Shown in pieces: positions 1 through 7,581 of a stretch of DNA of 18,073 bases. Where the stretch lies: assembly GCA_000697455.1 (NCBI GenBank), contig JNET01034448.1, positions 1-18,073 of the forward strand, given 5' to 3'. The notes under the pieces were generated by a model, which saw only the letters and a list, made by a program, of their open reading frames with translations, was not told the origin of the DNA and made no database searches. The first letter of the stretch is position 1. Each line of letters begins with the position of its first letter. The position numbers were made by a program, and so were the translations under genes. This DNA comes from Basidiobolus heterosporus B8920. Its lineage: Eukaryota; Basidiobolomycota; Basidiobolomycetes; Basidiobolales; Basidiobolaceae.

Positions 1-948
1 GTGACACGCGGGAATTGCCGTAAAAGACTGAGCAGAACAAAAAGGGAAATTTTGTATCTATATATGAGTATGAGAATGGCCAAGAGTACTACTCAGGAAT
101 TCTACACCAGATCGTATCACTTGCTATTAAAAGTTTGGGAAGAGGAGCAAAGTCTCACCAAAAATTAGAGAAGCAAAAAACAAAACCGATAAATGTTGGT
201 TGATGGTGTAGTTAAGTACCAACACATTAGATTAAAGATCAATATAAACTTCTTCTATACTCACCTTATCATGTATGTGTTCTTTTTGACACTCAGGAGA
301 AATCAAAGTCAGAATCCACTCCAGTCAACGATTCTTGCATGAATTCAACCAAAATTCTCGGATTCCTGTACGTCACTAAAACAATGATAAGCAATAACCG
401 AATTGGGGTATTTACGAGTGTTCCACAGTTTCTCTTTATTTCACCCGGATTGTCGCTAATGGTGGGCAACGCTAACCAAAAATAGCCACATATCTCACAG
501 ATAAGCTTGGATATCTGTCACTACTAAATATGATGGCGAAGGTGAGGACGAGGGCGAAGGCGATGTTATTCCGTCCATCTAAATAGTTTGTTTTCACGCT
601 GAACTTGCACTTAACTAGCGCTCTATTATCATGTGTGGATTGCGTCGGAAATAAATCCTTCCTAGTGGCTGCTTCGTTTGTTATCTGCTTATCTGCATTG
701 TACTGCATTAACATAATGTATATCCAATGATATATGCTCTCCCTTAGATCAGCAGGGAATGCCTCCCTATTTATTCGATGCAATTAGTGACTGTTTTCGT
801 TTGGTTTTCGTAGTGTATGCAGCAAAGTACAGAGTATTCTTCGACCGCTCTGGAGTGAGGCCAAGAAATCTAGGTATGTACTGAGTAATGTCAGTACTAC
901 TTTTATCTGTGAGCTTGTTCTTTATTAGTTTAATATGAATGGCATAAA
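1..948. other. No supported gene; intergenic up to the left inverted-repeat arm
   Basis: No convincing coding sequence was found. Two overlapping minus-strand open stretches (472-783 and 767-967) show no family resemblance and no splice logic. A frame open from the left edge to a TAG at 166-168 is too short to judge. At 505-582 (+) a short frame encodes an acidic Gly/Glu/Asp run resembling the neighbouring secreted protein (see findings). Positions 921-926, read on the minus strand, form the probable AATAAA signal of the gene ending at 1063. Confidence 0.5.
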
Positions 949-1792
949 TTGATGTATGTAAAGCCAATTAAGATTTTGAATGAATGTTAAATAAATTGAT
1001 GTTACTGTTTCCGCAATGTGTACTTATCTATCCGGGATGGTTTGGAGAGGAAGGAGCAAGAATTAAAGGACAAGGTTGCCAATGAGGTTCTTCAAACAGA
1101 TCTTAGCGTTTGCTTTGATTCCAACGGCGTCCGCATCAGCACGCACACCATCACACTCATCATGGTGTTCATCCTCATAGCCACCATGATACTCACCCTC
1201 GTAATCGCCATCATAGCCACCTTCATAATCGCCATCATAGTCCTCTTCGTAGTCACCTGCATAGCTGGCACTGTCGTAGGCATCCCCATAGTCTTCACCT
1301 TCGCCTTCGCCTTCACCCCCATACCCACCTTCACGATCGCTCCCATAGGAATCACGATAGTCCCCTTGGTAGTCGTCGTCCCCGATGTTGCCATTTTCAC
1401 TCGTGTAAGTCGAGCCATAGGTGACATCGTTACTGCCATAATTATCGCCCCCACCCTCAATCTCACCCTCGCCTTCACCTTCGTAGTCCTCAACTTCATT
1501 CGATGATTGGCCATATCCTGAGTCTTGGTAGCTGTCTTCGTGGTTATCATCATAATCACCTTTAGTGGGGGTGTCGTATTCCTGGTAGTCAGCACCTTCG
1601 CTGTTCTGGTAATCCGAGTCATCAACGGTGTAGCTCTCGTTATGATCCTGACCAGCACCACCATAAGAGTGATCCTTGTCGCTGGGGTAGTTACCAGTGA
1701 GCCCTTTATTGCCAGAGATATCGTAGGCTGATCCCTGTGTGTCTTGAAGATCGGTAGTATATCCTCTGGGGATAGCGTACCCGTGAGTAATG
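949..1792 (-). repeat. Left arm of large inverted repeat (partner 2386-3229)
   Basis: Paired positions in the two arms always sum to 4178, so there is no insertion or deletion across 844 bases. I found one mismatch, t959 against g3219. The arm covers the minus-strand gene from its 48th coding base to its stop, plus about 114 bases of 3' flank. The arm ends at 949 because 948 no longer pairs with 3230. The inner end is sharp: coding bases 1-47 differ at 11 positions between copies. Identity was checked by base comparison of parts and by identical translations in several frames of both copies. Confidence 0.95.
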
Positions 1793-1839
1793 CTTACTAG
1801 CGCGAAGGCGGCGACTGCAATTGATCCCAAATATTTCAT
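1063..1839 (-). CDS. Secreted acidic Gly/Tyr/Asp/Glu-rich protein, copy 1 (258 aa, family unknown)
   Basis: A single-exon frame starts at an ATG whose first 22 residues form a classic signal peptide: short basic start (MK), hydrophobic core (IAVAAFALV) and small residues before the mature chain (GYA then IPRG). The mature part is low-complexity and very acidic, rich in Gly, Tyr, Asp and Glu, with blocks such as EGEGEGE near the middle and repeated GDYEG/GGYDGDYEG units at about residues 195-225. One NES sequon lies at residue 67. The last 30 residues are different: two cysteines (229 and 248, 18 residues apart) bracket an Ala/Asp/Lys-rich segment, and the end is LKNLIGNLVL. A TATA box lies 42-50 bases upstream. 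From residue 17 on it is identical to copy 2. A wall-associated, adhesive or matrix role is only a guess from composition; no known domain was recognised. Confidence 0.85.
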   Translation of the reverse strand: MKYLGSIAVAAFALVSITHGYAIPRGYTTDLQDTQGSAYDISGNKGLTGNYPSDKDHSYGGAGQDHNESYTVDDSDYQNSEGADYQEYDTPTKGDYDDNHEDSYQDSGYGQSSNEVEDYEGEGEGEIEGGGDNYGSNDVTYGSTYTSENGNIGDDDYQGDYRDSYGSDREGGYGGEGEGEGEDYGDAYDSASYAGDYEEDYDGDYEGGYDGDYEGEYHGGYEDEHHDECDGVRADADAVGIKANAKICLKNLIGNLVL

Positions 1840-1871
1840 CCTGAGGTTATTGTTAGATTACCAATGGTCAG

Positions 1872-1960
1872 GATCAAGACTTATTTATAGGAAGATTTGG
1901 TTCGTGTAGATCTATTATAGCATAGCATAGCAGATTTGTTTTGATCAGGAAGTCTTGATC
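1872..1960. repeat. 11-base inverted repeat bracketing the left TATA box
   Basis: GATCAAGACTT at 1872-1882 and its reverse complement AAGTCTTGATC at 1950-1960 are separated by 67 bases. The proximal half-site touches the TATA box. It could be a paired binding site for a regulator or a chance pair; no known factor is claimed. Confidence 0.4.
1881..1889 (-). promoter_or_regulatory. TATA box of left secreted-protein gene
   Basis: On the minus strand this reads TATAAATAA, 42-50 bases before the ATG at 1839. The distance matches that of other genes in the window. Confidence 0.65.
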
Positions 1961-2254
1961 TGGTGTGTTCTTTGGAGATATTCTAATTCTCGTCCAAAAA
2001 TTTAGAAAGGGGTATTATTACCCGATTCTAATTCCCCTTAATAAAGAACGTGCGTTAGCATTTGCATGAGCTTTTTACTGATAACTTATAAGATATTCAT
2101 TGTACAAGCAACTTAAATCTTAAGTGGCTAATTCAAGTGCAACATCATCTGATCTACAGTACATTTAACAAGATCGACCTCCACTGGTGATAAATCTATG
2201 CAAATTGGTGCCTATGGTACACGTGAGGACACTCCGTTTAATTAAGGCTGGCGT

Positions 2255-2262
2255 TATATAAA
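2255..2262 (+). promoter_or_regulatory. TATA box of right secreted-protein gene
   Basis: TATATAAA lies 77-84 bases upstream of the ATG at 2339. Confidence 0.6.
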
Positions 2263-2338
2263 GATGGTACTTTCTTTTAACATTTGTCATCCTGTTAACG
2301 AAAATCAACCAAACTTTGAATTTGACTGGTAAACCAAT

Positions 2339-3115
2339 ATGAAATACTTGGCATCCATCGCAGTGACCGCTCTCACTCTAGTAAACATTACTCACGGGTA
2401 CGCTATCCCCAGAGGATATACTACCGATCTTCAAGACACACAGGGATCAGCCTACGATATCTCTGGCAATAAAGGGCTCACTGGTAACTACCCCAGCGAC
2501 AAGGATCACTCTTATGGTGGTGCTGGTCAGGATCATAACGAGAGCTACACCGTTGATGACTCGGATTACCAGAACAGCGAAGGTGCTGACTACCAGGAAT
2601 ACGACACCCCCACTAAAGGTGATTATGATGATAACCACGAAGACAGCTACCAAGACTCAGGATATGGCCAATCATCGAATGAAGTTGAGGACTACGAAGG
2701 TGAAGGCGAGGGTGAGATTGAGGGTGGGGGCGATAATTATGGCAGTAACGATGTCACCTATGGCTCGACTTACACGAGTGAAAATGGCAACATCGGGGAC
2801 GACGACTACCAAGGGGACTATCGTGATTCCTATGGGAGCGATCGTGAAGGTGGGTATGGGGGTGAAGGCGAAGGCGAAGGTGAAGACTATGGGGATGCCT
2901 ACGACAGTGCCAGCTATGCAGGTGACTACGAAGAGGACTATGATGGCGATTATGAAGGTGGCTATGATGGCGATTACGAGGGTGAGTATCATGGTGGCTA
3001 TGAGGATGAACACCATGATGAGTGTGATGGTGTGCGTGCTGATGCGGACGCCGTTGGAATCAAAGCAAACGCTAAGATCTGTTTGAAGAACCTCATTGGC
3101 AACCTTGTCCTTTAA
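2339..3115 (+). CDS. Secreted acidic Gly/Tyr/Asp/Glu-rich protein, copy 2 (258 aa, family unknown)
   Basis: This is the head-to-head partner of the 1063-1839 gene, with the same length and no introns. The signal peptide differs at residues 5, 10, 12, 13 and 16 (Ala, Thr, Leu, Thr, Asn here; Gly, Ala, Phe, Ala, Ser in copy 1). All residues from 17 to 258 are the same, including the acidic Gly/Tyr repeats, the NES sequon at 67 and the Cys229/Cys248 pair. A TATATAAA lies 77-84 bases before the ATG. The upstream DNA shows no resemblance to that of copy 1, so the two genes probably respond to different signals while making the same mature product. The gene converges on transketolase, with 239 bases between the stops. 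Confidence 0.85.
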   Translation: MKYLASIAVTALTLVNITHGYAIPRGYTTDLQDTQGSAYDISGNKGLTGNYPSDKDHSYGGAGQDHNESYTVDDSDYQNSEGADYQEYDTPTKGDYDDNHEDSYQDSGYGQSSNEVEDYEGEGEGEIEGGGDNYGSNDVTYGSTYTSENGNIGDDDYQGDYRDSYGSDREGGYGGEGEGEGEDYGDAYDSASYAGDYEEDYDGDYEGGYDGDYEGEYHGGYEDEHHDECDGVRADADAVGIKANAKICLKNLIGNLVL

Positions 3116-3229
3116 TTCTTGCTCCTTCCTCTCCAAACCATCCCGGATAGATAAGTACACATTGCGGAAACAGTAACATCAATTTATTTAACATTCATTC
3201 AAAATCTTAATTGGCTTTGCATACATCAA
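2386..3229 (+). repeat. Right arm of large inverted repeat (partner 949-1792)
   Basis: This is the reverse complement of 949-1792 with one mismatch and no gaps. The spacer between the arms (1793-2385) is 593 bases and contains both promoters and both signal-peptide starts. Beyond the outer end (3230 onward) similarity to the left flank continues only in decayed form: both flanks carry a gcattc-like block and then an AATAAAG, displaced by about four bases. This suggests the original duplication was longer than the near-identical part. Confidence 0.95.
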
Positions 3230-3255
3230 CAAGACTAGCATTCCATTTAGATATT

Positions 3256-3261
3256 AATAAA
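3256..3261 (+). terminator. Poly(A) signal of right secreted-protein gene
   Basis: AATAAA lies 141 bases after the stop codon and just outside the near-identical arm. The left copy has the equivalent signal at 921-926 on the minus strand, displaced by about four bases relative to the repeat axis. Confidence 0.55.
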
Positions 3262-3354
3262 GCTTCAAAACTAAATAGCTGTGCGCCTATTAAAAAGCTG
3301 GTCTATTTATATGGGTTGAATACAAGATCGGGTTGAAGCCAAGCTATCTATGAT

Positions 3355-5388
3355 CTAGAATGGTTTGGCTAAGAGATAAGGAAGGGGTTCATTTTTGTAA
3401 AACTCGATGGTTTTGGCAGCCTTTTCAGCAATAGCAGCTGATGTGATACCAAACTTTTCATAGAGTTGACCAGCTGGTGCTGAGGCTCCAAAGGTGGTCA
3501 TACCAATCGAGGCATGAGCGTATTTTCCCCAACCAAAAGTGGACATGGCTTCAACACTGAGGACTGGAATATTACGAGGGAATACTGTCTCTTTGTAGGA
3601 CACTTCCTGCTCATCAAAAAGCTCCATTGATGGCATAGAAACCACACGAGCCTTGATACCAGAGCTAGCTAGCTTCTCAACTGCATCGACGCAAATGGAA
3701 ACTTCTGAGCCAGTAGCCACAAGAATAATCTCAGGCTCGGAGACATCGTTTAGAACGTAAGCACCCTTTAAGGTTTTCTCAACAGAGGAACCAACAAGAT
3801 GCGGAAGATTCTGTCGCGAGAGAGCAAGAACGCTAGGTCTTAACTTATCCTGGATGGCAGCCAAATATGCACCGGAAACTTCATTTCCATCAGCTGGTCT
3901 GAATACCAAGGTATTTGGAGTAGCACGAAGAGAAGCCAAAGTTTCGATTGGCTGATGAGTAGGGCCATCCTCACCTAAGCCAATGGAATCATGTGTCATA
4001 ACATAAAGTACACGAAGATGTGAAAGTGAGGAGAGACGGGAAGCGCCCAAAGCGTAAGAGATAAAGTTTAAGAAGGTGGAACAGAATGGAATGAAGCCTC
4101 CATAAGCAGCAATACCGTTGCATATAGCGGCCATTCCATGCTCGCGAACGCCAAATCGAATATAACGACCAGCATAATTACCTAATCCAGTACTCTCATG
4201 TTGGAAGTCAACTGCAGTCCTCCATCTGGTTAAATTTGAATGAGTAAGATCCGCAGAGCCACCGACAAGCTCTGGTATAGCTTCAGCAATTTTGTTCAGC
4301 GCGATCTCAGAGAGCTTTCGAGTAGCAACCGGAGGATCGGCTGGGGTGTACCTTGGGAGAGCATCTTCCCATCCAGCAGGAAGCTCACTTGTCATACGAC
4401 GCTTCAGCTCTTGAGCGAGCTCTGGGTATTGCTCAGTGTATTTCTCGAACATTCCACTCCATTCGTCCTCGCACTGATTTCCTTGCTTCTGAACATTGCT
4501 GTAGAACTCTTTCACTTCTTGAGGAACCACAAAACTTTGAGCTGGATCGAAACCGAACTTGGTTTTAAGTTGTGCCAGGTCATCATTACTTAATGGAGCA
4601 CCATGGACCTTTTCACTTCCTTGTAAGAGTGAACCGTAACCAATAACAGTACGAATCTTGATCAGAGTTGGTTTTTCGGCGACTTCCTTGGCCTCGGCGA
4701 TAGCTTTAGCAATAGCTTCAAAATCGGAATCTCCATCATCCACAGTAATTGTATGCCATCCGTATGCTTCAAACCGTTTGCATACATCTTCAGTGAAGGC
4801 TACTTCAGTACTTCCATCGATTTGGATTTTGTTGTCGTCATACAAAGCGATAAGCTTGCCCAACTTCAAATGGCCAGCTAGAGATGCTGCTTCAGCAGAA
4901 ACGCCCTCTTGTAAACAACCATCACCAAGTATCGTATAGGTATAATTATCTACGACAGGAAATCCATCTCTGTTGAAGGTAGCTGCGAAATTGGCCTCTG
5001 CAATGGCAAGACCCACGGCGTTAGCGATACCCTGTCCCAATGGCCCGGTCGTGACCTCAATCCCTTCTGTCATGAAATTTTCCGGATGGCCTGGACATTT
5101 CGAACCCATTTGTCTGAAGGATTTGAGGTCGTCCATGGCTACATTGTACCCAAGAAGGTGGAGAAGAACATATTGCAAAGCACAACCATGCCCATTGGAA
5201 AGGACAAAACGATCACGGGAGAACCATTTAGGATTTTTCGGGCTAAGCTTCATGAACTTCGAGAAGAGGACATGGGCCATAGCTGCACAACCCATGGGAG
5301 CACCGGGATGTCCAGAATTGGCATTTTTTACAGTGTCAGCAGCAAGTACACGAATAGTATTTGCGGAGAGAATATCAATTTCCTGCAT
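3355..5388 (-). CDS. TKL1: Transketolase (677 aa, single exon)
   Basis: A thiamine-diphosphate enzyme of the non-oxidative pentose phosphate pathway that moves two-carbon ketol units between sugar phosphates in the cytosol. Numbering from the chosen Met: SGHPGAP near 26-32, NGHG His at 67, TGPLGQG at 114-120, the GDG (155-157) to N186 cofactor and metal motif, His262, catalytic Glu416 in GVREHGM, and His478 in GPTHQP. These positions fall within a few residues of yeast transketolase (about 680 aa). The frame stays open for 21 more codons upstream to a TTG, but that stretch contains a TATATAAG on this strand, and the family's conserved N-terminus begins right after the ATG at 5388, so this ATG is preferred. 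No intron is needed. Confidence 0.98.
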   Translation of the reverse strand: MQEIDILSANTIRVLAADTVKNANSGHPGAPMGCAAMAHVLFSKFMKLSPKNPKWFSRDRFVLSNGHGCALQYVLLHLLGYNVAMDDLKSFRQMGSKCPGHPENFMTEGIEVTTGPLGQGIANAVGLAIAEANFAATFNRDGFPVVDNYTYTILGDGCLQEGVSAEAASLAGHLKLGKLIALYDDNKIQIDGSTEVAFTEDVCKRFEAYGWHTITVDDGDSDFEAIAKAIAEAKEVAEKPTLIKIRTVIGYGSLLQGSEKVHGAPLSNDDLAQLKTKFGFDPAQSFVVPQEVKEFYSNVQKQGNQCEDEWSGMFEKYTEQYPELAQELKRRMTSELPAGWEDALPRYTPADPPVATRKLSEIALNKIAEAIPELVGGSADLTHSNLTRWRTAVDFQHESTGLGNYAGRYIRFGVREHGMAAICNGIAAYGGFIPFCSTFLNFISYALGASRLSSLSHLRVLYVMTHDSIGLGEDGPTHQPIETLASLRATPNTLVFRPADGNEVSGAYLAAIQDKLRPSVLALSRQNLPHLVGSSVEKTLKGAYVLNDVSEPEIILVATGSEVSICVDAVEKLASSGIKARVVSMPSMELFDEQEVSYKETVFPRNIPVLSVEAMSTFGWGKYAHASIGMTTFGASAPAGQLYEKFGITSAAIAEKAAKTIEFYKNEPLPYLLAKPF

Positions 5389-5434
5389 TGTTTCAGAGTC
5401 GAACTTGGTAGCTAATATTCGGGCCCTGTTGACT

Positions 5435-5442
5435 CTTATATA
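5435..5442 (-). promoter_or_regulatory. TATA box of transketolase
   Basis: On the minus strand this is TATATAAG, 47-54 bases before the ATG at 5388. It decides the start codon, because the upstream in-frame extension would place the TATA box inside the coding region. Confidence 0.65.
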
Positions 5443-5780
5443 CACACTCAACCCTTCCCGTTGAGTATTGCACCAATTAAACCACAGCTATTTTAACACT
5501 CAAGAGGACGGCTTTTATCTTAAAACCTTGGACAGTGTAGCTTTATTTCTCGCCTCCTTTCACGCCACCATATCATAAATCTTCCGGTCTTCCCTTTCTT
5601 GTTGTAAGTTTTACTTTACTCCCCACTTTCGTTGTGAAGCACGCGGCCTCGATCCAGCAAATTTATTGATTTTGTCGTGTTTGGAGATATTATTCTACAA
5701 AGTCATGTTCGATTGGCTTATCATCTATCCTTTATAAGGAGTGAATTATTCTTTTAAATCCACTTTCTGGACGGGAGCCA

Positions 5781-5882
5781 ATGAGCAACCAAATTACTGT
5801 TGGGAATTCAACAAATAGAAAAACTAAGCCTAGCAGGTCTTCCAGAATAGTGTGCTCTATATTGCTTCTCGTATTCTTTTGA
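5781..5882 (+). CDS. Possible small membrane peptide or first exon (33 codons)
   Basis: An ATG opens a short frame with a polar, basic first half (TNRKTKPSRSSR) and a hydrophobic end (CSILLLVFF) before a TGA. A TATAAG at 5733-5738 lies 43-48 bases upstream, the same spacing as at the established genes here. A GTATTC at 5871 could be a donor, which would make this a first exon. No homologue was recognised. It may equally be a chance frame. Confidence 0.2.
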   Translation: MSNQITVGNSTNRKTKPSRSSRIVCSILLLVFF

Positions 5883-6366
5883 GGGAAACATATTCTGCAT
5901 CAAGTTGCCCAGGGAACACCTAAATGTTTCACTTAGTCAATATGGCTAGTATAATCAAGGAAGATTAAGGTTTATTTGAATTTCTACGATAATTAAACGA
6001 GAAGCAAACAGATCAAGTAGATCTAAGATTGTGTGCAGTCCAAAGAGATGTATCATTAGTCTATATGGACAGGTGAATGGTCGAGACATAGCGCGAATAG
6101 GTAGTAAGGTATGGATATGGATGTGATGTGGATGATGATAGTGGCGAACAAGCCTTGTGGGGATGCAGATACAAAAAACTAACGCTACCGATATAATTAC
6201 GCGGCGATAGATTACAAGAACGATTAGTTAGGGTGTGAGCAGACCAATAAATAGATAAAGTTACTTGGGAATAGAAAGAATGTGCGAAGGGAATCGGAAG
6301 AGGACTCGATAATGAATAGGACGATGTGAAAAATAGAAGCGAGCGAGTAAGGAGTTTAATATTCAG

Positions 6367-6648
6367 CTACATAACAGAACACACGCAATTATTGCTTGTT
6401 GTAGGTGCATATGGGTCGTCTTTTTTCTCCATAGGGCCCCACACAGAGGGTAATAGAGGATCTCGGGTGCACTTGGCGAACTTCATCAAACTTACCAATA
6501 ACCAGTTAGTTTTCAGAAAGTGGTTCTCAAGAAAAACGGCTACTTACGACATACTAGCTTCACTGACGGTAGCTCGTGGAATGTTTAGCTGCTCTCTAAG
6601 GCGAGTGTTGTTTTCAAGAATCTTCTTAAGTTTGATTTCGCTCATCAT
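6367..6648 (-). CDS. Heterotrimeric G-protein gamma subunit (74 aa, two exons)
   Basis: It forms the obligate dimer with G-beta and anchors it to the plasma membrane in fungal pheromone or nutrient signalling. Exon 1 is 6648-6548 and exon 2 is 6490-6367. The 57-nt intron has a GTAAGT donor, ACTAAC branch site (6510-6505) and TAAG acceptor. The two exons join in phase into 75 codons including the stop. Residues 5-22 (IKLKKILENNTRLREQLN) are the coiled-coil helix that pairs with G-beta. VSEAS at 28-32 and DPLLPSVWGP (44-53) followed by DDPYAP are family signatures. The end NNCVCSVM gives a farnesyl-type CaaX box (CSVM) with another cysteine two residues earlier that could be palmitoylated. Two adjacent ATGs (6648, 6645) are possible starts. 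Confidence 0.95.
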
Positions 6649-7581
6649 TTTGAGGCTCGGGAAGTTAACCGGGAGAAAATGCCCTTGAGTTGTAAAATGG
6701 ATAATTTCAAGACAAGCAGATATTCTAAAGTCAGTTAAATTATTTCCTAAAACAACCTTGTCGAAGAAGAAATAAGTGATAGAAACGAGGGAGAGTGAGA
6801 GGAAGAAAGAGAAAACGCAGTTTGAAATAAGAAAACTTAATATGGCCCCATAACTAGATAAGCAACATGGTGCTCGATAAGGAAAAGCAAGTGAAAGATC
6901 TTTAACTCCAAAACGCTATTTTGCCAATCCTATCGTATATAATCACATAGAATCGCCTATAACCCTATCGCATACTTAGTAGCACAAATAGACCTTATTA
7001 GAGCTCGTTATTGGAGGTTGCAATCATTTGAATCACTATAGCAACCCTTCGGATGATTGGCCTCAAGGAAATTTGTACTCTGTCGCAGCGAGATTCATTA
7101 GTCTGGCCTTTATTCGCGTAACGACTTGCAATTAATCCAAGTGTCCCGAATGATCCACAGTTAACTAAATCTCGTTACTTTAATACACGCTCACCTGGCA
7201 CCACATTCACCCAACTTGGGTTGAGAATCTATTCAGAGACGGGTTACAAGTTCTATTTGGTTCCTAGGTCACCCAACATTACAACTTATACGGGGAGTAT
7301 TTGGAATGCAGATTTGGAATGCAGATTTAGTGTGCGTATTTAGTATTGCATTTACCTAAACCCAATATTTACCCTTTAGTCTTCTTGAAAATCTATCGTT
7401 AGGCTCAGTAGTTTTAGAATATTTCCAGAATCAGATAAATAGATGCGCATTGGGTACGAATTAATATACCTTAACCTAGATTGATACTATATTTAGCTTT
7501 CATTTGTGGCTCAGTTGTGGGACCATCACCCTTAAACTAGTCTACTTAAAGTAACCCTTTCCAGGATTATTCTCCTTCAAA
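6649..7581. other. Divergent intergenic region between G-gamma and GUP1-like genes
   Basis: These 933 bases separate two divergent starts. Around 6775-6815 the plus strand is purine-rich, which is a pyrimidine tract for the G-gamma promoter. A 13-base tandem duplication lies at 7299-7324. No coding sequence, RNA gene or convincing TATA box was recognised. Confidence 0.5.
7299..7324. repeat. Two tandem 13-base units
   Basis: ATTTGGAATGCAG occurs twice without a gap, at 7299-7311 and 7312-7324, about 260 bases upstream of the GUP1-like ATG. Confidence 0.8.

Larger units (their letters stand above)
1840..2338. promoter_or_regulatory. Divergent intergenic region with two unrelated promoters
   Basis: This 499-base stretch separates the two start codons of the duplicated secreted-protein genes. 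It serves the left gene on one side and the right gene on the other. The two halves are not inverted copies of each other, in contrast to the coding parts. Each half has its own TATA box (see separate entries). The left half also contains an 11-base inverted repeat flanking its TATA box and a short catag repeat around 1921-1930. Confidence 0.7.
5389..6366. other. Intergenic region, one weak small frame
   Basis: This region lies upstream of transketolase and downstream of the G-gamma gene. Apart from the transketolase TATA box and a 33-codon plus-strand frame at 5781-5882 (separate entry), nothing coding, RNA-like or repetitive was recognised. Confidence 0.5.

Noticed and set aside
1-168. Frame open from the window edge to a TAG
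   Set aside because: 55 codons with no recognisable motif; frames of this length occur by chance, and the upstream part is not visible.
472-967. Two overlapping minus-strand frames (472-783 and 767-967)
   Set aside because: No recognisable family, no joining splice sites and unremarkable length for AT-rich DNA.
1018-1731. Long frames antisense and out of frame to the secreted-protein gene (162, 190 and 68 codons), repeated in the mirror copy
   Set aside because: They arise from the regular GAY/GGY/TAY codon pattern of the acidic protein. They lack signal peptides or known domains and are duplicated only because the arms are identical.
6326-6688. 120-codon plus-strand frame
   Set aside because: It starts with GTG and is the shadow of the minus-strand G-gamma gene, which has clear family motifs.
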